A DNA stretch of 64,000 nucleotides from Ricordea florida (lineage: Eukaryota > Cnidaria > Anthozoa > Corallimorpharia > Ricordeidae), in contig OX453280.1 of NCBI GenBank assembly GCA_949710005.1, positions 8,802,534 through 8,866,533 of the forward strand, written 5' to 3'. Positions 33,646-45,718 of the stretch are shown here, in pieces. Each line of letters starts with the position of its first letter. Position 1 is the first letter of the stretch. The notes beneath the pieces are model-generated. The model saw nothing but the letters and a program-made list of their open reading frames with translations, was not told the DNA's origin and did not search any database. The position numbers and the translations under genes were made by a program.

Positions 33646-35037
33646 GAGGCGTCCACTGTACATTGCCTTCATCGACCTGACGAATGCCTTCGACTTGGTC
33701 AGCAGGCAAGGCCTCTTCACTCTGCTACAGAGGATTGGATGTCCTCCCAAGCTCCTGAGGATGGTTTCGTCTTTTCATGAAGACATGCACGGCACCGTCC
33801 AGTATGACGGCTCATCCTCGGACCCCTTCCCAATCAGAAGTGGCGTGAAACAGGGATGCATGCTTGCTCCGACGCTTTTCGGCATCTTCTTCTCCTTGCT
33901 GCTGTGCTATGCCTTCAACCAATCAGAAGATGGAGTATATCTCCACACCAGAAGTGATGGAAGTCTCTTCAAACCTTGCACGTCTCCGAGCAAAAACCAT
34001 GGTACGCAAGGTTCTGATCAGAGAGATGTTTTTTGCTGATTATGCCGCCTTGACTGCACACAGAGAGAGAGCCCTATAGCGACTCATCAACTGCTTCGCT
34101 CATGCATGCAAAGAGCTTGCTCTCACCATCAGCATCAAGAAGACCAATTTCTTGGGCCAGGACGTCAGCAGCATTCCCAGCATCTCCATTGATGACCACA
34201 TCATCGAGGTGGTGGGTGAGTTCACCTACCTGGGTTCCACCATCTCAAGCAATCTGTCCCTGGATGCAGAGCTGAGCAAGCGCATCGGCAAAGCAGCAAC
34301 AGCATTGGCTCGCCTTGGAAAGCGTGTATGGGACAACACCATGCTGACCACCAACACTAAGATAGCGGTATACCAGGCTTGTGTACTTAGCACGCTCTTG
34401 TACGCCAGTGAAGCCTGGACCCTGTACTCCCGCCACGAACGCCGCCTCAACACCTTCCATATGCGCTGCCTCAGAAAAACCCTGGGCATCAGCTGCCAAG
34501 AACATGTTTCCAACAAGGATGTTCTGACACAGGCGGGAATGCCCAGCATGTTTGCCTTGCTCAGCCAGAGGCGACTGAGATGGCTCGGCCATGTTAGCCG
34601 AATGGATGACGGCCGAAAACCGAAGGATGTGCTGTATGGAAAGCTTGCCACTGGCTCCAGACCTGCAGGAAGGCCTATCCTCCGCTACAAGGACGTCCTG
34701 AAACGCGATATGAAGGCAGGCGATACCAATCCAACAGCCTGGGAGGCAGTGGCCGCTGACCGCAGCAGCTGGAGGCATGCTGTCAAGGCAGGCATTCAAA
34801 CCAGTGAGAAAAGGAGAGAGGACCAGTGGGAGGAGAAAAGAGAGCGTACACAGCAGAGGCTAGCATCAGCCACCACACAGCCAGGCGCAGACTACACCTG
34901 TGACAACTTGGAATTGGAACTGGAATTGGACTGTACAGCCACAGGAGGTGCTGTCACCCAACCACGAACTGACCAAACCATGGCGCAAATTCCATTGTCT
35001 CCCGAGACAGAAGGATGCCAACAACAACAACAACAAT
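33646..35037 (+). pseudogene. 5'-truncated LINE, reverse transcriptase to 3' end
   Basis: Starts mid-RT with FIDLTNAFDLVSRQGL, continues FPIRSGVKQGCMLAPTLFGI, a damaged catalytic box (FADYAAL for YADDAAL) and a stop after RERAL. It is then open for 295 codons (34152-35039): EVVGEFTYLGSTISS, KIAVYQACVLSTLLY, SEAWTLYSRHERRLNTFHMR, LSQRRLRWLGHVSRMDDGR, GRPILRYKDV. That is the C-terminal half typical of animal endonuclease-reverse-transcriptase LINEs. The 3' tail is (CAA)n(TAA)n. Local G+C is clearly higher than the surroundings, suggesting a fairly recent insertion; the damaged active site makes it dead. Confidence 0.85.
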
Positions 35038-35154
35038 AATAATAATATTAATCTATTTTATTTCTTTATAGGGCTTGTTCTGTTATGAGCCCACAATTAT
35101 AAAAGTAATAATCTCAAAATCTTGAGACCAATCTCTTATATAAGTTCATAAAAA

Positions 35155-35300
35155 AGGTTTGTCTTTATTTATCGCAACAAGAAGCCTTTTTGAAAAGAAA
35201 AGTCGTCAGGGCTTTCTTAAAACTACCTACAGAATCGCATACCCTTAGCTCCCGTGGAAGGGCATTCCAAAGTTGAGGGGCACATGGGAAGATGCCCGGA
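35155..35300 (-). pseudogene. LINE ORF2 C-terminal remnant
   Basis: The minus frame reads FPCAPQLWNALPRELRVCDS, VGSFKKALTTFLFKKASC, the standard terminal motif of CR1/Jockey-type ORF2. Nothing upstream is kept. Confidence 0.65.
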
Positions 35301-35509
35301 AACCGTACGATTTTAAATTATTGTGTCTTCAGAAGCTGTATTTTCCAAAACGAAGGCTACAACAAGGTCTATAGGGGTATAATAGATCCATTTTCACCGT
35401 TTTCATCCTTTTATGCATCAAATGTATATGATATAAATTTATACATTATATGCTATATTCCGTTCGATCGCTTTGCTATAGAAGAGATAGGAGGTTGCAC
35501 ACCATAAAT

Positions 35510-35915
35510 GATCTAATAAACACCCGCGGCGTTTTTTAAATTTTAAGGGTCTAAGAGGGGGCGTTTATTAGATAGGAGGCGTTTATTCTCCAAACTTATT
35601 TTAACGAGCTCAACTAAAATGTATACAGTATGCTTTCGGCCAAAAACGTTTTTCTTGTTAACAGAGTGTTGACTGCGAGCTGATGGTTTATCCTTACTTA
35701 AAACAAGAAATTGCACATGACATAATACACAAACCGATACTAAGCAAGCTATGAAACTGATTGATTTTGCTCTATTTCGCCATCTCCTAGTATTTTGGGA
35801 ACAATTTTCAAGGGGCATTTATTAAACTGGGGGCGGTTATCACACATTGAGGGCGGTTAATACAAACTTAAAAGCGTAGAGGGAGCGGCGTTTATTACTC
35901 GGGCAAACGTAGTAC
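35510..35915. mobile_element. Possible MITE with GCGTTTATTAG-type ends
   Basis: TAATAAACACCCGCGGCG near the left and GAGCGGCGTTTATTACTCG near the right are inverted. GGCGTTTATT-type motifs also occur at 35560, 35580, 35813 and 35832. Borders are not sharp. The minus-strand ORF inside (35543-35818) shows no domain. Confidence 0.4.
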
Positions 35916-36670
35916 ATTATTTAAGACCAAGAGAGAATTATCTCATTCTCTCTTGTTAAGACACACTCTATTTTTTTTCGGCTATCCATCTGGGAGTGTA
36001 AAGAAGTGTCTAGCCGTTTGGAACGCTTTTAAAACTCTCATTGAAATAAAATTGGCATGCAATAGTTATTCTCAATATCTATGCTGAAAATGATCGTTGT
36101 GTTATTTTTTTCTCAAAGACGGCTTTTCAGCGCTAAAGTGCTAAAGTTAAAAAGGGTATTAGAACGAATTACGTTAGGGAAAACCGTTCTATTTCTTCAC
36201 TTCTAAAGTGTCTGTTCACTGAATATCTTTAGCAAAAAGGTTGCGGTTCCTGTGTCCTCCACTTGTAAATTTACATAGGCTGCTCTTATATTCCAAGTTG
36301 ATCTGATGCTGGGGTGATTAAATTAAACTTGTAAAAGTCTAACTTTCAAGTGTAGTTATTGTTTTCAGACTCTAAAACAGTGGCTACTGTAAGTTACAAT
36401 TGCAAATGTTTTATGAAATTCACGTCAAAATTTCATCATACAAAAGAGAGAACAAAGCGGCATGGGTGTCTTCAACGATAAATACTTTTGCTGTAGGCTA
36501 AGTGACAACCAGAACCTCGTTACAGAAATCGGTTTAATCTTCTCCGATGCGTACAGCAACACCTTCTCCTAGCTTCCTAGCTGGATCAATTCTAAGATAA
36601 AGTACTTAGTTTCAAGGGTTCTGTTTATTCTAAATGATTAAGTTAATTGGTTACAAGCATAGCTACAGAG
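35916..36670. other. No gene recognised
   Basis: AT-rich stretch without long ORFs or clear repeats apart from a local GAGAATTATCTCATTCTC hairpin at 35933. Confidence 0.4.
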
Positions 36671-36974
36671 TACCGTAAAATTCCGAAAAGAAGCCCCGGG
36701 GCTTGTATTTTTCACATGCTGATATTGATCCGTTTATTTTTGGAGGGGCTTATCTACGGAGGGTAATTTGTCTTTCAAGTTCGATTGGGCTAGCCTTAGT
36801 TGAAGGTAAATTTACCCTTTTTGCTTTGTTTTACTTTGTATTTGAGGGTAATTTTCCAAATACAAACCCCCGGGGGCTTATATAGGGAGGGACGATTTAA
36901 CGGAGGGGTTTTTGCGTTACCGGTTTGGGGGGGGCCTCATATTTGGAGGGGCTTATTTTCGGAATTTTACGGTA
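36671..36974. mobile_element. 304-bp Tc1/mariner-type MITE
   Basis: TACCGTAAAATTCCGAAAAG at the left is matched inverted by TTCGGAATTTTACGGTA at the right, followed inward by AGCCCC/GGGGCT. TA at both ends fits a TA target duplication. Internal G-rich stretches (GGAGGGGCTTAT) repeat twice. No transposase. Confidence 0.8.
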
Positions 36975-37414
36975 TCCATGTGCTACCTGCTACTTATGAC
37001 TCAATTGTCTCAAAATTAAGTGCGCGAGGGATAAACGAACAGCTACTGAAAACATCAGGTGTTGATGTTTTATCCTGTAGGAAAAAAAAGTCCGAAAAAC
37101 CTCAACTGAGGCAGAAAGTGATGTACGGCCGTAAGTGATTTAAGGTATCAGTAAGGGGAAAATTTTACATAATTTTACTTTTTTAAACGGTTGGATAAAT
37201 CTTAAGGTTACTCTTTAAAATTAAAAAAACTCCACGAATAAATGTTTTATCTGTCGCCAGTTATTGCGCGATAAAGATTTTTTGCATATTAATTACTTAA
37301 TTGAGACTTGACAAGTTCTGTCAAATGAATATTATTTTCGAGGCAAGGTGTCACGTGACATCAAGAACATGCTGAGTGTGACACAGGATTTCGCGCGCCA
37401 TACTCAGTGCACGG

Positions 37415-37585
37415 ATGTCTTCGAGGAAGAACAAGCGATCTTGCCCTTTTTCATCGACTAAAGGAAGGCCAAAGAAGGTGTCTTATTACAATCAAGAAAA
37501 ATTGCTGGATGAACTCGATAACGATCACGAAGCAAGCGAGCAAGCCGAAATGAGGGCAAGTCGCTGTAAAATACAATTGCAATAA
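37415..37585 (+). CDS. Short basic ORF (56 aa), possible first exon
   Basis: MSSRKNKRSCPFSSTKGRPK, KVSYYNQEKLLDELDNDHEA, SEQAEMRA... then stop. Coherent, basic then acidic. Translation probably leaves this frame near EMR, where GAGGGCAAGT could be a non-canonical GC donor; otherwise the ORF ends after 56 codons. It lies 1.4 kb upstream of the RING/TRAF exon on the same strand, but no join could be shown. Family unknown. Confidence 0.35.
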   Translation: MSSRKNKRSCPFSSTKGRPKKVSYYNQEKLLDELDNDHEASEQAEMRASRCKIQLQ

Positions 37586-38998
37586 ACTGTTCAAACAGAG
37601 GAAATTGAGGAAGAGAAGTTTACGTTTACGACGTCCGCTCCAGCGTTTCCCGTTGAGCGCTTGCATATTCTCGGGGATCTATGGGCCTTTGGCATTTTTA
37701 CTGACATGTTCATAATTTTGAAGATTAGTCAACCGATACGTAAAATTTCATCCCCAAACATCAAAAGATGATTTCACGATTACTAACCTTGGAATTCTGA
37801 CTTAACACATGAAAAAGCGCTTTATTCACAGAAAGATAATTTACCGCGCGCCGTCGCGGTAAATTTGTGCGCGCCTGTTCCATGTTAACTGTCACTCTCT
37901 TATTGTTATGTAGAAAGTTGATTCCTCTGCGGTTTCTCCCTTGCTGTGATAATCTCATAACACTTGGATGCCGCCGAATTTTAGTTTTTTTTTGTGTTTC
38001 TCGAAAGTAAAAAAATAGGCGACTTGTACGCTCATTCCGAGTTCCAAGTCTTCAACCCCTGGATCAAATTGGCTGAAATTCATAGAGCATGTTGTCAGAA
38101 CGTTCGCCGACAAAAGTGTGTCTGCGAATTCTGATTATTCTTCTCATTAAAAAGTTATGCCTTTTTTTTCGCGGGCAGTTTTATTTTTTCCCTTTTCAAA
38201 CTTTATCCTCTTGTAAAAAAAAAAAAACAAAAAAACAAACGCTTGTGCCAAAAATCTGAGACACATTGTTTGAGGTCAATGTGTGAAGAAACGGATGCAA
38301 TGTTAATTGTTTTCTCCGACCTAAATTTAGCGGGCGTATACCTTGATTTATGGCTTCCTGAAAACATATGTAAACATATTAACATTTTCGAAAAACGGTA
38401 TATTTTTTACCTTTAAAACAGATCGGGTCATAATCTGTAGTTATTAAGCTTCCAAAAAATATACGGTTTATATGGGTTTTTGTTAAAACCAAGAACTCTA
38501 GAGCGGGCCGCGCGCGGATGGTCAAATGGGTTATACTGATACCTTAAATGCACATCACTTTAAGAGTACACTACGTATGGGGGTTTTATGTAACCGGGTT
38601 CTGGAAACCGACGACTAGTATTGTTTGGTCAGCTCCACAAATACCGACGGGACTGACAACGATGCATAATCGATGAGTAATCATTGGCTAATCAACTGAT
38701 TAGTCATTGAAAGTTCTTTATAATCAATCACTAACCTAGGACATTGATTACGGTACTCATTTATGTAGCCTGTATGGCAAGCGTTTCCACGTGAGTTCGT
38801 CTAGAAAAAGAAAAAAAAAAAGAACAAGAACTTGATTGGAAACGTTAGCTTTAAAGGCTATCATTGATGTCATCGATTAGATACGTCAGTAGGTGTCACT
38901 TTTAGCTGTTATGTACCATTTCCGCCGCGGAATTTTTTTTACACAAACGTCAATTTTATTCATTCTTTGCGGACGGCCATCTATACACTGATCTCCAG
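37586..38998. other. No gene recognised
   Basis: Between the 37415 ORF and the RING exon. Contains homopolymer A tracts (38215-38238, 38807-38821) and short ORFs without domains. The frame entering the RING exon stays open back to about 38875 but lacks an in-frame ATG. Confidence 0.4.
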
Positions 38999-41900
38999 CA
39001 AAACGTTCAACAGGGATCAAGATCATGGACTGAGAGTTTTCAACTGCGCATTTACTGAGGCAATTAACGAGGGATTGGAATGCGTAGTTTGGTAAGTAAG
39101 CTCACTTTTAAATTAACGACAGTGCATCCACCTCGATGTGTTGCTATATCTGTTCAATGCTATCAAATGAGGAGCGAACCCACCAACATATTTCAATGTT
39201 TAAAAAGCATTTCTTGTCCTTTTGCCTGTTGATCAGCGCCCCCTTATTCACATCTTCATAAAAATCTGCCACGATTTGCTGTGATTTTGGTCGATCTCCT
39301 CAAATCAGGGATGTAGATAATAGCCGGAAGCCGGGAAAATTACCCGGCTGTGAACGCGATTTTTCCGGCTGTAAAGCACTACTTATTTCTCCAAAATGTT
39401 TTTAAATGTTGTTAGAAGATTGTTATTTATTTATTTCGTTTGTTTACACATTCATTGCTGTCTCACCCGAACTGAAAAATATGTAAACACTCCATTTACG
39501 TGCGACTATCATCGCATCGTCTATTTTGCAGGTTGAATGACCAGCGGTATTCGTACTTCATGTAAGCGAAATAATGAACGCCCAATTGCGTATCTCTGCC
39601 GGTTGAAATATTATTGCTTTATAATGTCGGGAAGAAAAAAGAAAGATGATTCTAAGGTCGTTGGTATTATGAATTTTGTTAAGTTTACTGAAAGAAACAA
39701 GATAAGTTCTAAGGAACCAAGTGATATTGCTGAAAGAAGTTCGATTAGCTCCGCTACAGAATCTGTGCAAATCAACGAGAGCACGTGTTCGGCCACTTCT
39801 TCACCTGTTGACGATCACTCTTCACGTACGTGCAGCGGAACAGAGCAGACCACAGTCATAGCTACACCTACCATCACAGATGTGCAAGGCAAAGGTGAAA
39901 TTACTGCCACGTTTGATGAGAACTCAAAATTGCACAATTACTATTTGTGTAAATCAAGTGATTTTCTGCAGGATCTCGCCAACGGACACTCTCCAAAGTT
40001 TGAAAGCCAAGTTCAGTCACAGCTGGGTATCTACCAAGGATCTTAGTTTTGATAAGACCTCTGGATTGTGATGGCATCATAACTTTATTACCTGTTACCT
40101 GATAAAAGTATGTCCTGAATACCCTTGATTTTGCCCCCAAAATCAAGGAAAATGCATCTCCGAGAGTACACATTTTCAAAATTTCCCGGGGGGGCATGCC
40201 CCCGGACCCCCCTAGGTATAGCGTGCCAAAGGCACGCTAGAGTGGGCCTTCGGGCCCAAATACCCGCTTATCATTGCTAGATTTCCGTCTGTTAAAAACT
40301 TTAGCTACATCCCTGAATGATGCAGTCGAATTTTATCAAAGTCAGTGTTCATCACAAAAGTACTAACAAACCGGGGCGACCGAGTTGTCATGGAATCTTA
40401 CTTTGCATTGTTTGCTTTGGGAGCGAAAAATGCAAGCATTTCTTTCTTTTCTCGGTAGGCACCAAAAAACGAGGTTACCTGGAGATAAAATCATAGTGTG
40501 ACAAATGCCAAGCTGATAGCCTGATAGGAATAGCGAGCGTTTTGTCCAATTTCAAAAGAAACTTCGGTTTCAATTGAATGCTTAAGTAGCCGAATAAAAC
40601 AACGAAAATTTGCTAAGTCATTTTTTGGTGAGCTTGCGGTTTTATTTTGTCTATTTTCGTGCTAGATTGAAATGGAGCGCGATGTTCATCAAGTCTTTCC
40701 AATTTTGCAATAATGCAATCGGATGCGATAAAAATATATTATATATACCCGCGGATGATTTTTCTGTAGAATTAATCAACTCCTTGTTTCATATCTTATC
40801 TCCAAGCAAGCTCGACTATAAAAATATTTATAAACGTCCTTGTCGGTGGTAAAATGCAATGGCGTGGGTATGGGGGCATTTCAAGCACTACGCACTCCCG
40901 CTATTGTAGGCGAACTTTCACGGGATACTTTTACTGTGATAATTGACCTGACGTTTCTCCTCGCAAATCGCCGTTTTAGGCTACGCACATTAACGCATAG
41001 TCACGCAAATTAAATTCAGACAAGATAAAAAGTGCTGATAAAAGAGAAGTGGAAGTACGGGCGACCTTTCACGAAAAAATCAGTAAAGAAATCGGTAACG
41101 CGTGGCGTTAAAGCGCGCGAGCCTCACCCCTAGGGCGTGTGGGGCGAGTCTCTCCCCAGTCTCGCTCCCTGTTTTCAGCCTCGTTCCAGACCTTCTGTTT
41201 GCCTGCTCTCGCGTACTTGACACAAACGGACTGTTTTGCAGTGTATCACGGGCTATTCCTGCGTGAAAAAATCCTCGAAAAAATGGCAAAGCAGGTTTCC
41301 TTTATCGCTAACACGACGATAACGTAAAGACAAATTGGCCTTTTTAACGGGTCTCTTACACGCTGCAGAGAGAAACATCAATGTTTACATTTCAGATTTC
41401 ACAGGAGGGTCCAAAGTTAGGACCAAATAGTAATTACATTTGAGAATATTCCAGGAATCAAGTTTAGTGGCTAAATGCGATGCACGTTTTATGAAAAAAT
41501 CAGCCAGATAAATAGTGATATATGATCCTGTCAATGTAAGAATTTCATTTTGAAACAAGAGTCTTCTTCAGGGCCCCACACGGCAATCATGTGAAAAAAA
41601 GAAGAAATTGTTCCCCCTGAGAAAATAATAAATAAATAAAGATATTAAATACTAAGCAATAAATTCCAATTATTATAGTTTAAAGGTCATGATGAAACCA
41701 GTCACTTTGAGATGTGGCCACTCTGGCTGTATGGACTGCCTGAATAGCATCATTAGTCTGTCAAGTAACACATCAGCCTCAAGAGGTCCATGCCCGGTTT
41801 GCCTTCAACCGTTCCACTTTGATGAGCTACACCTCAATGTCAGCCTGGACAAGTTGACCAGGGGTCTAAAACTGGAGTGCTGCAATAGGGATTGTCAGTG

Positions 41901-42587
41901 GAAGGGGACACTTGACAAAGCTCGAGAACACGAGAAGAATTGCGCAAAAGCGGTGGCTAGTTGCCCTCACGAAGGGTGTCCGAACGTGAGTACAAGGGAG
42001 GAAATCGAAAGGCACCAGGGTGACTGCCAATTTAGAAAACTCGAGTGTCTGGGCTGCTGGACTCTGGTGCGAAAGGCCAACCAGCAAGATCATGAAACAG
42101 ACGGATGCAATTACAGTAGAGTGGAATGTCCCCTTGGATGTGGCACAAAGTTGCCGAGGTATGAAAGATCTATGTATATGCACCTATATAATAAACGTCC
42201 TCAAGGATCATTTATCAATAGATGTTAATAAACATATAAAACAGGAGTAAAGAAATTACACAATTATTGAGAACATATTTCGACCGCACAAATCAGTCTT
42301 CTTCGGGGCAAATGAAAACCGTTACACGCGAAATTCGACTACGATACGCTACTACAAGTTAACTACATGGAACGTAACGTGCACGCATGATAATTTTATG
42401 TTGCAGAGCCCATGTGACCATGCACCAGCATATTTGTGGAAAGAAGGCAGCCAAATGTATAGTGCCTGGTTGCACTCAAATTTGTATCAAACAAGACATG
42501 GAGGCTCACCAATTCAATGCAGCGACGTCCCATAGCGCCCTGCAATTTGGGGAAATACAGAGACTGAGAGCTCTAATTAATGAAAAG
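38999..42587 (+). CDS. RING/TRAF-type zinc-finger protein (TRAF-like), exons 1-3
   Basis: Three exons join in phase. Exon 38999-39091 ends ...EAINEGLECVV plus two bases, then GTAAGT. Exon 41679-42158 begins with the missing base and restores the RING: ECVVC-LKVMMKPVTLRCGHSGCMDCL...CPVCL (C-x2-C, C-x-H-x2-C-x2-C, C-x2-C). It then carries two TRAF-type zinc fingers (KLECCNRDCQWKGTL, SCPHEGC, RKLECLGCW) and CPLGCGTKLPR. Exon 42407-42587 adds AHVTMHQHICGKKAAKCIVP, GCTQICI and EIQRLRALINEK. Such proteins act as cytoplasmic ubiquitin-ligase adaptors for receptor signalling; here that is by family only. The true start is upstream of 38999, since there is no ATG in the exon. Confidence 0.75.
39306..40315 (+). 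mobile_element. hAT-like DNA transposon remnant in the RING intron
   Basis: CAGGGATGTAG at 39306 and CTACATCCCTG at 40305-40315 are perfect 11-base inverted ends. AAT flanks both sides (39303-39305, 40316-40318); an 8-base duplication, as hAT would give, is not evident. Subterminal palindromes include GCCGGAAGCC, GCGTGCCAAAGGCACGC and GGGCATGCCC. CAGGG-type ends and the encoded N-terminal fragment favour hAT. Confidence 0.65.
39624..40046 (+). pseudogene. Transposase N-terminal remnant
   Basis: MSGRKKKDDSKVVGIMNFVK..., a Ser/Thr-rich middle (SSISSATESVQINESTCSAT) and FLQDLANGHSPKFE, stopping after 140 codons. The ORF is also open upstream to 39537. A basic start with a low-complexity linker is usual before the BED/dimerisation parts of hAT-derived proteins, but neither catalytic nor dimerisation region remains inside the element. 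A stranded fragment. Confidence 0.45.
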
Positions 42588-42701
42588 GTACAGAAATCAA
42601 CATTGTTCTTGTTTTTAGCGTACATGAATATTCTTGGTATGTTAGAAAAGTGTAACAATTGCATGTTGGTATAAGGGACGGAAAAGATTGCTGTTTGGCT
42701 A

Positions 42702-42761
42702 TCATCATTATCATCATCATCATCATCATCATCATCGTCGTCGTCATCGTCATCATTATTA
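42702..42761. repeat. (ATC)n microsatellite
   Basis: About 18 ATC units drifting to GTC. It creates a poly-Asp ORF on the minus strand that is not a gene. Confidence 0.9.
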
Positions 42762-43439
42762 GTCGGGCAACCGACTATAAGTTTACACTCGAGTTTCATC
42801 GCAAATCGCAGTCACGTGCAATGGGGAATACCGCAGACACGTAATATGAGCGCAAACTTCTTTCTACGATGTCGAAGTCGATGGCGAATATGTTGAAAAC
42901 AAATGGTGTTATCTTTTCTACGCTCAAACATACAGACTCACAAACCGTTCGCGGTAGACCCACTCTAAAAGATGGCGTGTGTAATGAGCGTATATTTCGA
43001 AACGGGTCGTTCCGCGAACTGAAAATAGTAAAAGAATCAAATGATTTAGCGAATGTCTCACTAAAATCAAACCAGAAATCAAACGAGTTACCAGTGAACA
43101 GGAAATGTGGATAGAGTGACGACAGTGACAGAAGAGCATTTGCTGATAAAGACAAGGTGCCTCGCGATGAAACTCGAGGAAACAACAACAAGGATGCCAC
43201 GTTGGAAACCAGGACCTTGGTACCCTTAGCATTTCTTTTTTGGATCACTCCGCACCATAAGTGGTCAACACCAGTCAACACTCATAACAGCACGTCTACC
43301 TGTAATGTTGTCCGACTTACGATCTTAGATCGTCTTGTTTTTATTATAATAATAATTATAATTGTTATTATTATTAATATTATTATTATAAAATTGTCTA
43401 TATTGTAAAAGTCTTTTCTGGTGCTCTTTTTGTGCTTCA

Positions 43440-43690
43440 GCCGGGCGCAAACTAAATTTAAACAGCTGTAGCATCAGTCACTTGAGTAAGAAAATCTTTT
43501 AATACACTATGCACCTTCCCGAGGATTCGCGTAGATACCAGAACGCAGATCTCTTGGATCTCTGTCACAGTAGCTCTCTCCTTCACTTTCTTGATATTGT
43601 CTACCATGCTCTTCTTTACTGTACCAAGCGCACCAACAACCATATAGAAGGGGACGACTGATTGTTGGATTGAATTTCGAAACTTAATGG
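43440..43690 (-). pseudogene. LINE C-terminal fragment in an intron
   Basis: Minus frame: VVPFYMVVGALGTVKKSMVD... ATVTEIQEICVLVSTRILGK, VHSV. 'VxGALGTxxK' followed by 'LQK...LGTARILRK' is the end of a widespread animal LINE reverse transcriptase. Only the final 65 codons remain. Confidence 0.55.
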
Positions 43691-43769
43691 AAGTTTAAAT
43701 TATGTACTAATACCTGAATAATTAGGTAGTATTAACTAGGAACTGAGTGTCGTATTTATGATTGTAAAG

Positions 43770-43940
43770 GGGTTCGCAGAGCATTGGCAAGGACAAGAGC
43801 AGTCGGTTCATTCTTTCCGGTGGACTGTGGAAGACTTCCCAACGCGAATGAGAGACTTAGTAGCTAAGAATGAAGGGCCACTTACCAGCGGTAAATTGAC
43901 TACACCAAATGGCCACAAGTGGAGGGCCATTTTAACTTAA
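43770..43940 (+). CDS. Candidate MATH-domain exon of the TRAF-like gene
   Basis: The open frame has AEHWQGQEQSVHSFRWTVED, FPTRMRD, GPLTSGKLTTPNGHKWRAIL and then a stop. 'F.W.V.dF......L.S..F.TPNGHKW' matches the first strands of a MATH/TRAF-C domain. That domain is what should follow the zinc fingers, and the exon is on the same strand 1.2 kb downstream. No clean donor is visible before the stop (CACAA|GTGGAG is weak), so the exon end is uncertain. Confidence 0.45.
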   Translation, partial: GFAEHWQGQEQSVHSFRWTVEDFPTRMRDLVAKNEGPLTSGKLTTPNGHKWRAILT

Positions 43941-44408
43941 GATCTCAAATTATTTATACAGCTGGTCGCCGCACCCTTCCCAGCTAGAGTGGAGCTCAGG
44001 TAGGAGGACTCCGTATGTACTGACGAACAAAAAAAGGTTGATGAATGTTGCTTGAAGAAAAAACGAAACCGCCAGTTATGATTTTAGTGTTGGACCGTTT
44101 TCAGATATAATTTACTATGAACCGGTCATCAAGTTATAAGTTCATAAAAAGGAAAGATAAAACAATCAAATTGGACATTCTCAATACATCGTGTCTCAGA
44201 CGAACTGCTCACTGTTATCCGCGTTTTGCCTTTTGACTTTTTACGAACTTGAACCGATTTTGAAAGTAGTTTTAAACTGTTTAGCTCTATCTGATACTAC
44301 TGAATTTTCACACCACAAATTAACATATTTTTGCTGATTGGAAAATGATGGTAGTGAGTCACATTAAAGATGTAAATGAATGAAACTAGCGTCTTTTTTT
44401 TTCAATAG

Positions 44409-44574
44409 AATTGTGTTGTCGCCCGGAGAGGTGGAGGAAAGAACTCATATTCTCCCGACGACTACACTGAAGGAAGGAGAAATGTGGGGGCACGATGTGG
44501 CCAACATCAATCGCTGGGTTGAAAGTGAAGGAAAGCTAATTGTAAAGTTCATTATTCTATACATCGTATTATGA
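44409..44574 (+). CDS. Candidate last exon of the TRAF-like gene
   Basis: A strong acceptor (TTTTTTTTTTCAATAG) leads into IVLSPGEVEERTHILPTTTL, KEGEMWGHDVANINRW, VESEGKLIVKFII and TGA. 'W......I..WVE..GKLIVKF' resembles the end of a MATH domain (short helix, then 'Y..dD.L.v.v.v'). Entry phase 2 would fit the weak donor of the preceding exon. The middle of the MATH domain is not accounted for. Confidence 0.35.
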
Positions 44575-45030
44575 TGGAATCCATCAAGAAATTAAGTAAA
44601 TTTAAAATTCCAGTGTAAAAAAAAAACCTTTTACCAGAATATCGCATTCATTTTTCAAGGGCTATAGATATAACTGGTTTTCTGCAATAACACCAAAGAG
44701 AATTATTTATGGGAGTTCGAATAAAAATGACAAATTTCACAAGTTGGCATCTTGCACATGAAATTTTCAGAATTTTACCTGTGTTTCATAGTCACCGGTT
44801 CTAGTGAAATTTGTTATTTATTTTCTCGGATTCCCATCGTAAATCGTCTTTGGTGTCATCACAGATAACTCATCATGTCTATATCCCTCAAAAAGTCTCA
44901 AAAGAAGGTCGTATTCTTTAAGTTATTCTGTTACAAGGTTTTTGTCCAATGAACATTAAAAATTGCTCAATTTCCTAATGGATTTCGTTTTATAGCGTCA
45001 CAATGCAACGCCAGGGCCTTTGTTTATGGC
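44575..45030. other. No gene recognised
   Basis: AT-rich; presumably 3' flank of the TRAF-like gene. No clear AATAAA close to the stop. Confidence 0.35.
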
Positions 45031-45718
45031 AGCCTCTAAGATTAAAAATAAAACCAAAAGCTCACATGAGCGTGTCCATGGTGAAAAGCTTTGGATTGCT
45101 CAGAACAGAATTGATTTTGCTTATCTTCGTTCATACATGTATAGAAAGGAGTAAACTATTTAGCTCTTAAAAGCCGATGTTCGCCAACGTGACTTTGTGA
45201 GCTGGTGTTTTTGTTTTGAAACCCTTCCTTTGTCAAATTCAGAAGGTGTTTTGATTGGGCAGAGTGTTCGTTTATTTCACGCATGGTCGAAGCGTCACTC
45301 CACACACACTGAAGGGAGAAACTTTCAACTTCGCCATTATTTTTCTGTAGTATAGGGCAAGCAAGGCCACACGGGTGAACATGCGCCTTCTTTTAAAAGG
45401 CAACTGAATTAGCCCTTGGTTGCACGTGACGTTTTTGGCCTCCCTCGTTATAGCTTGAGTATCAGGCGTTTCTAGATGAGAAGGGGGAAAAGAGGAGCGA
45501 AAAAGAGAGAGAGCTAAAATGTCCTCTCCGATAACCCATAAGGATGACCTGATACTCAGGCTACCCTCGTTATTGGTTAAAAATTAGAATAGTAATATCA
45601 AATCATTATATTCTTCTGTTTCATTAGTCAAGTACTTCGTTAAGGCCCGAATACGAAAATATATTTCCAAAAGAACATTGCATAGAAAATCCAAAACAGA
45701 TTTGACGAGCGCTATTAA

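Noticed and set aside
34245-34799. 184-aa minus ORF opposite the plus-strand LINE
   Set aside because: Shadow of the reverse-transcriptase C-terminal frame, which shows clear family motifs on the plus strand.
42506-42799. Minus-strand ORF with poly-aspartate
   Set aside because: It is the translation of the (ATC)n microsatellite.
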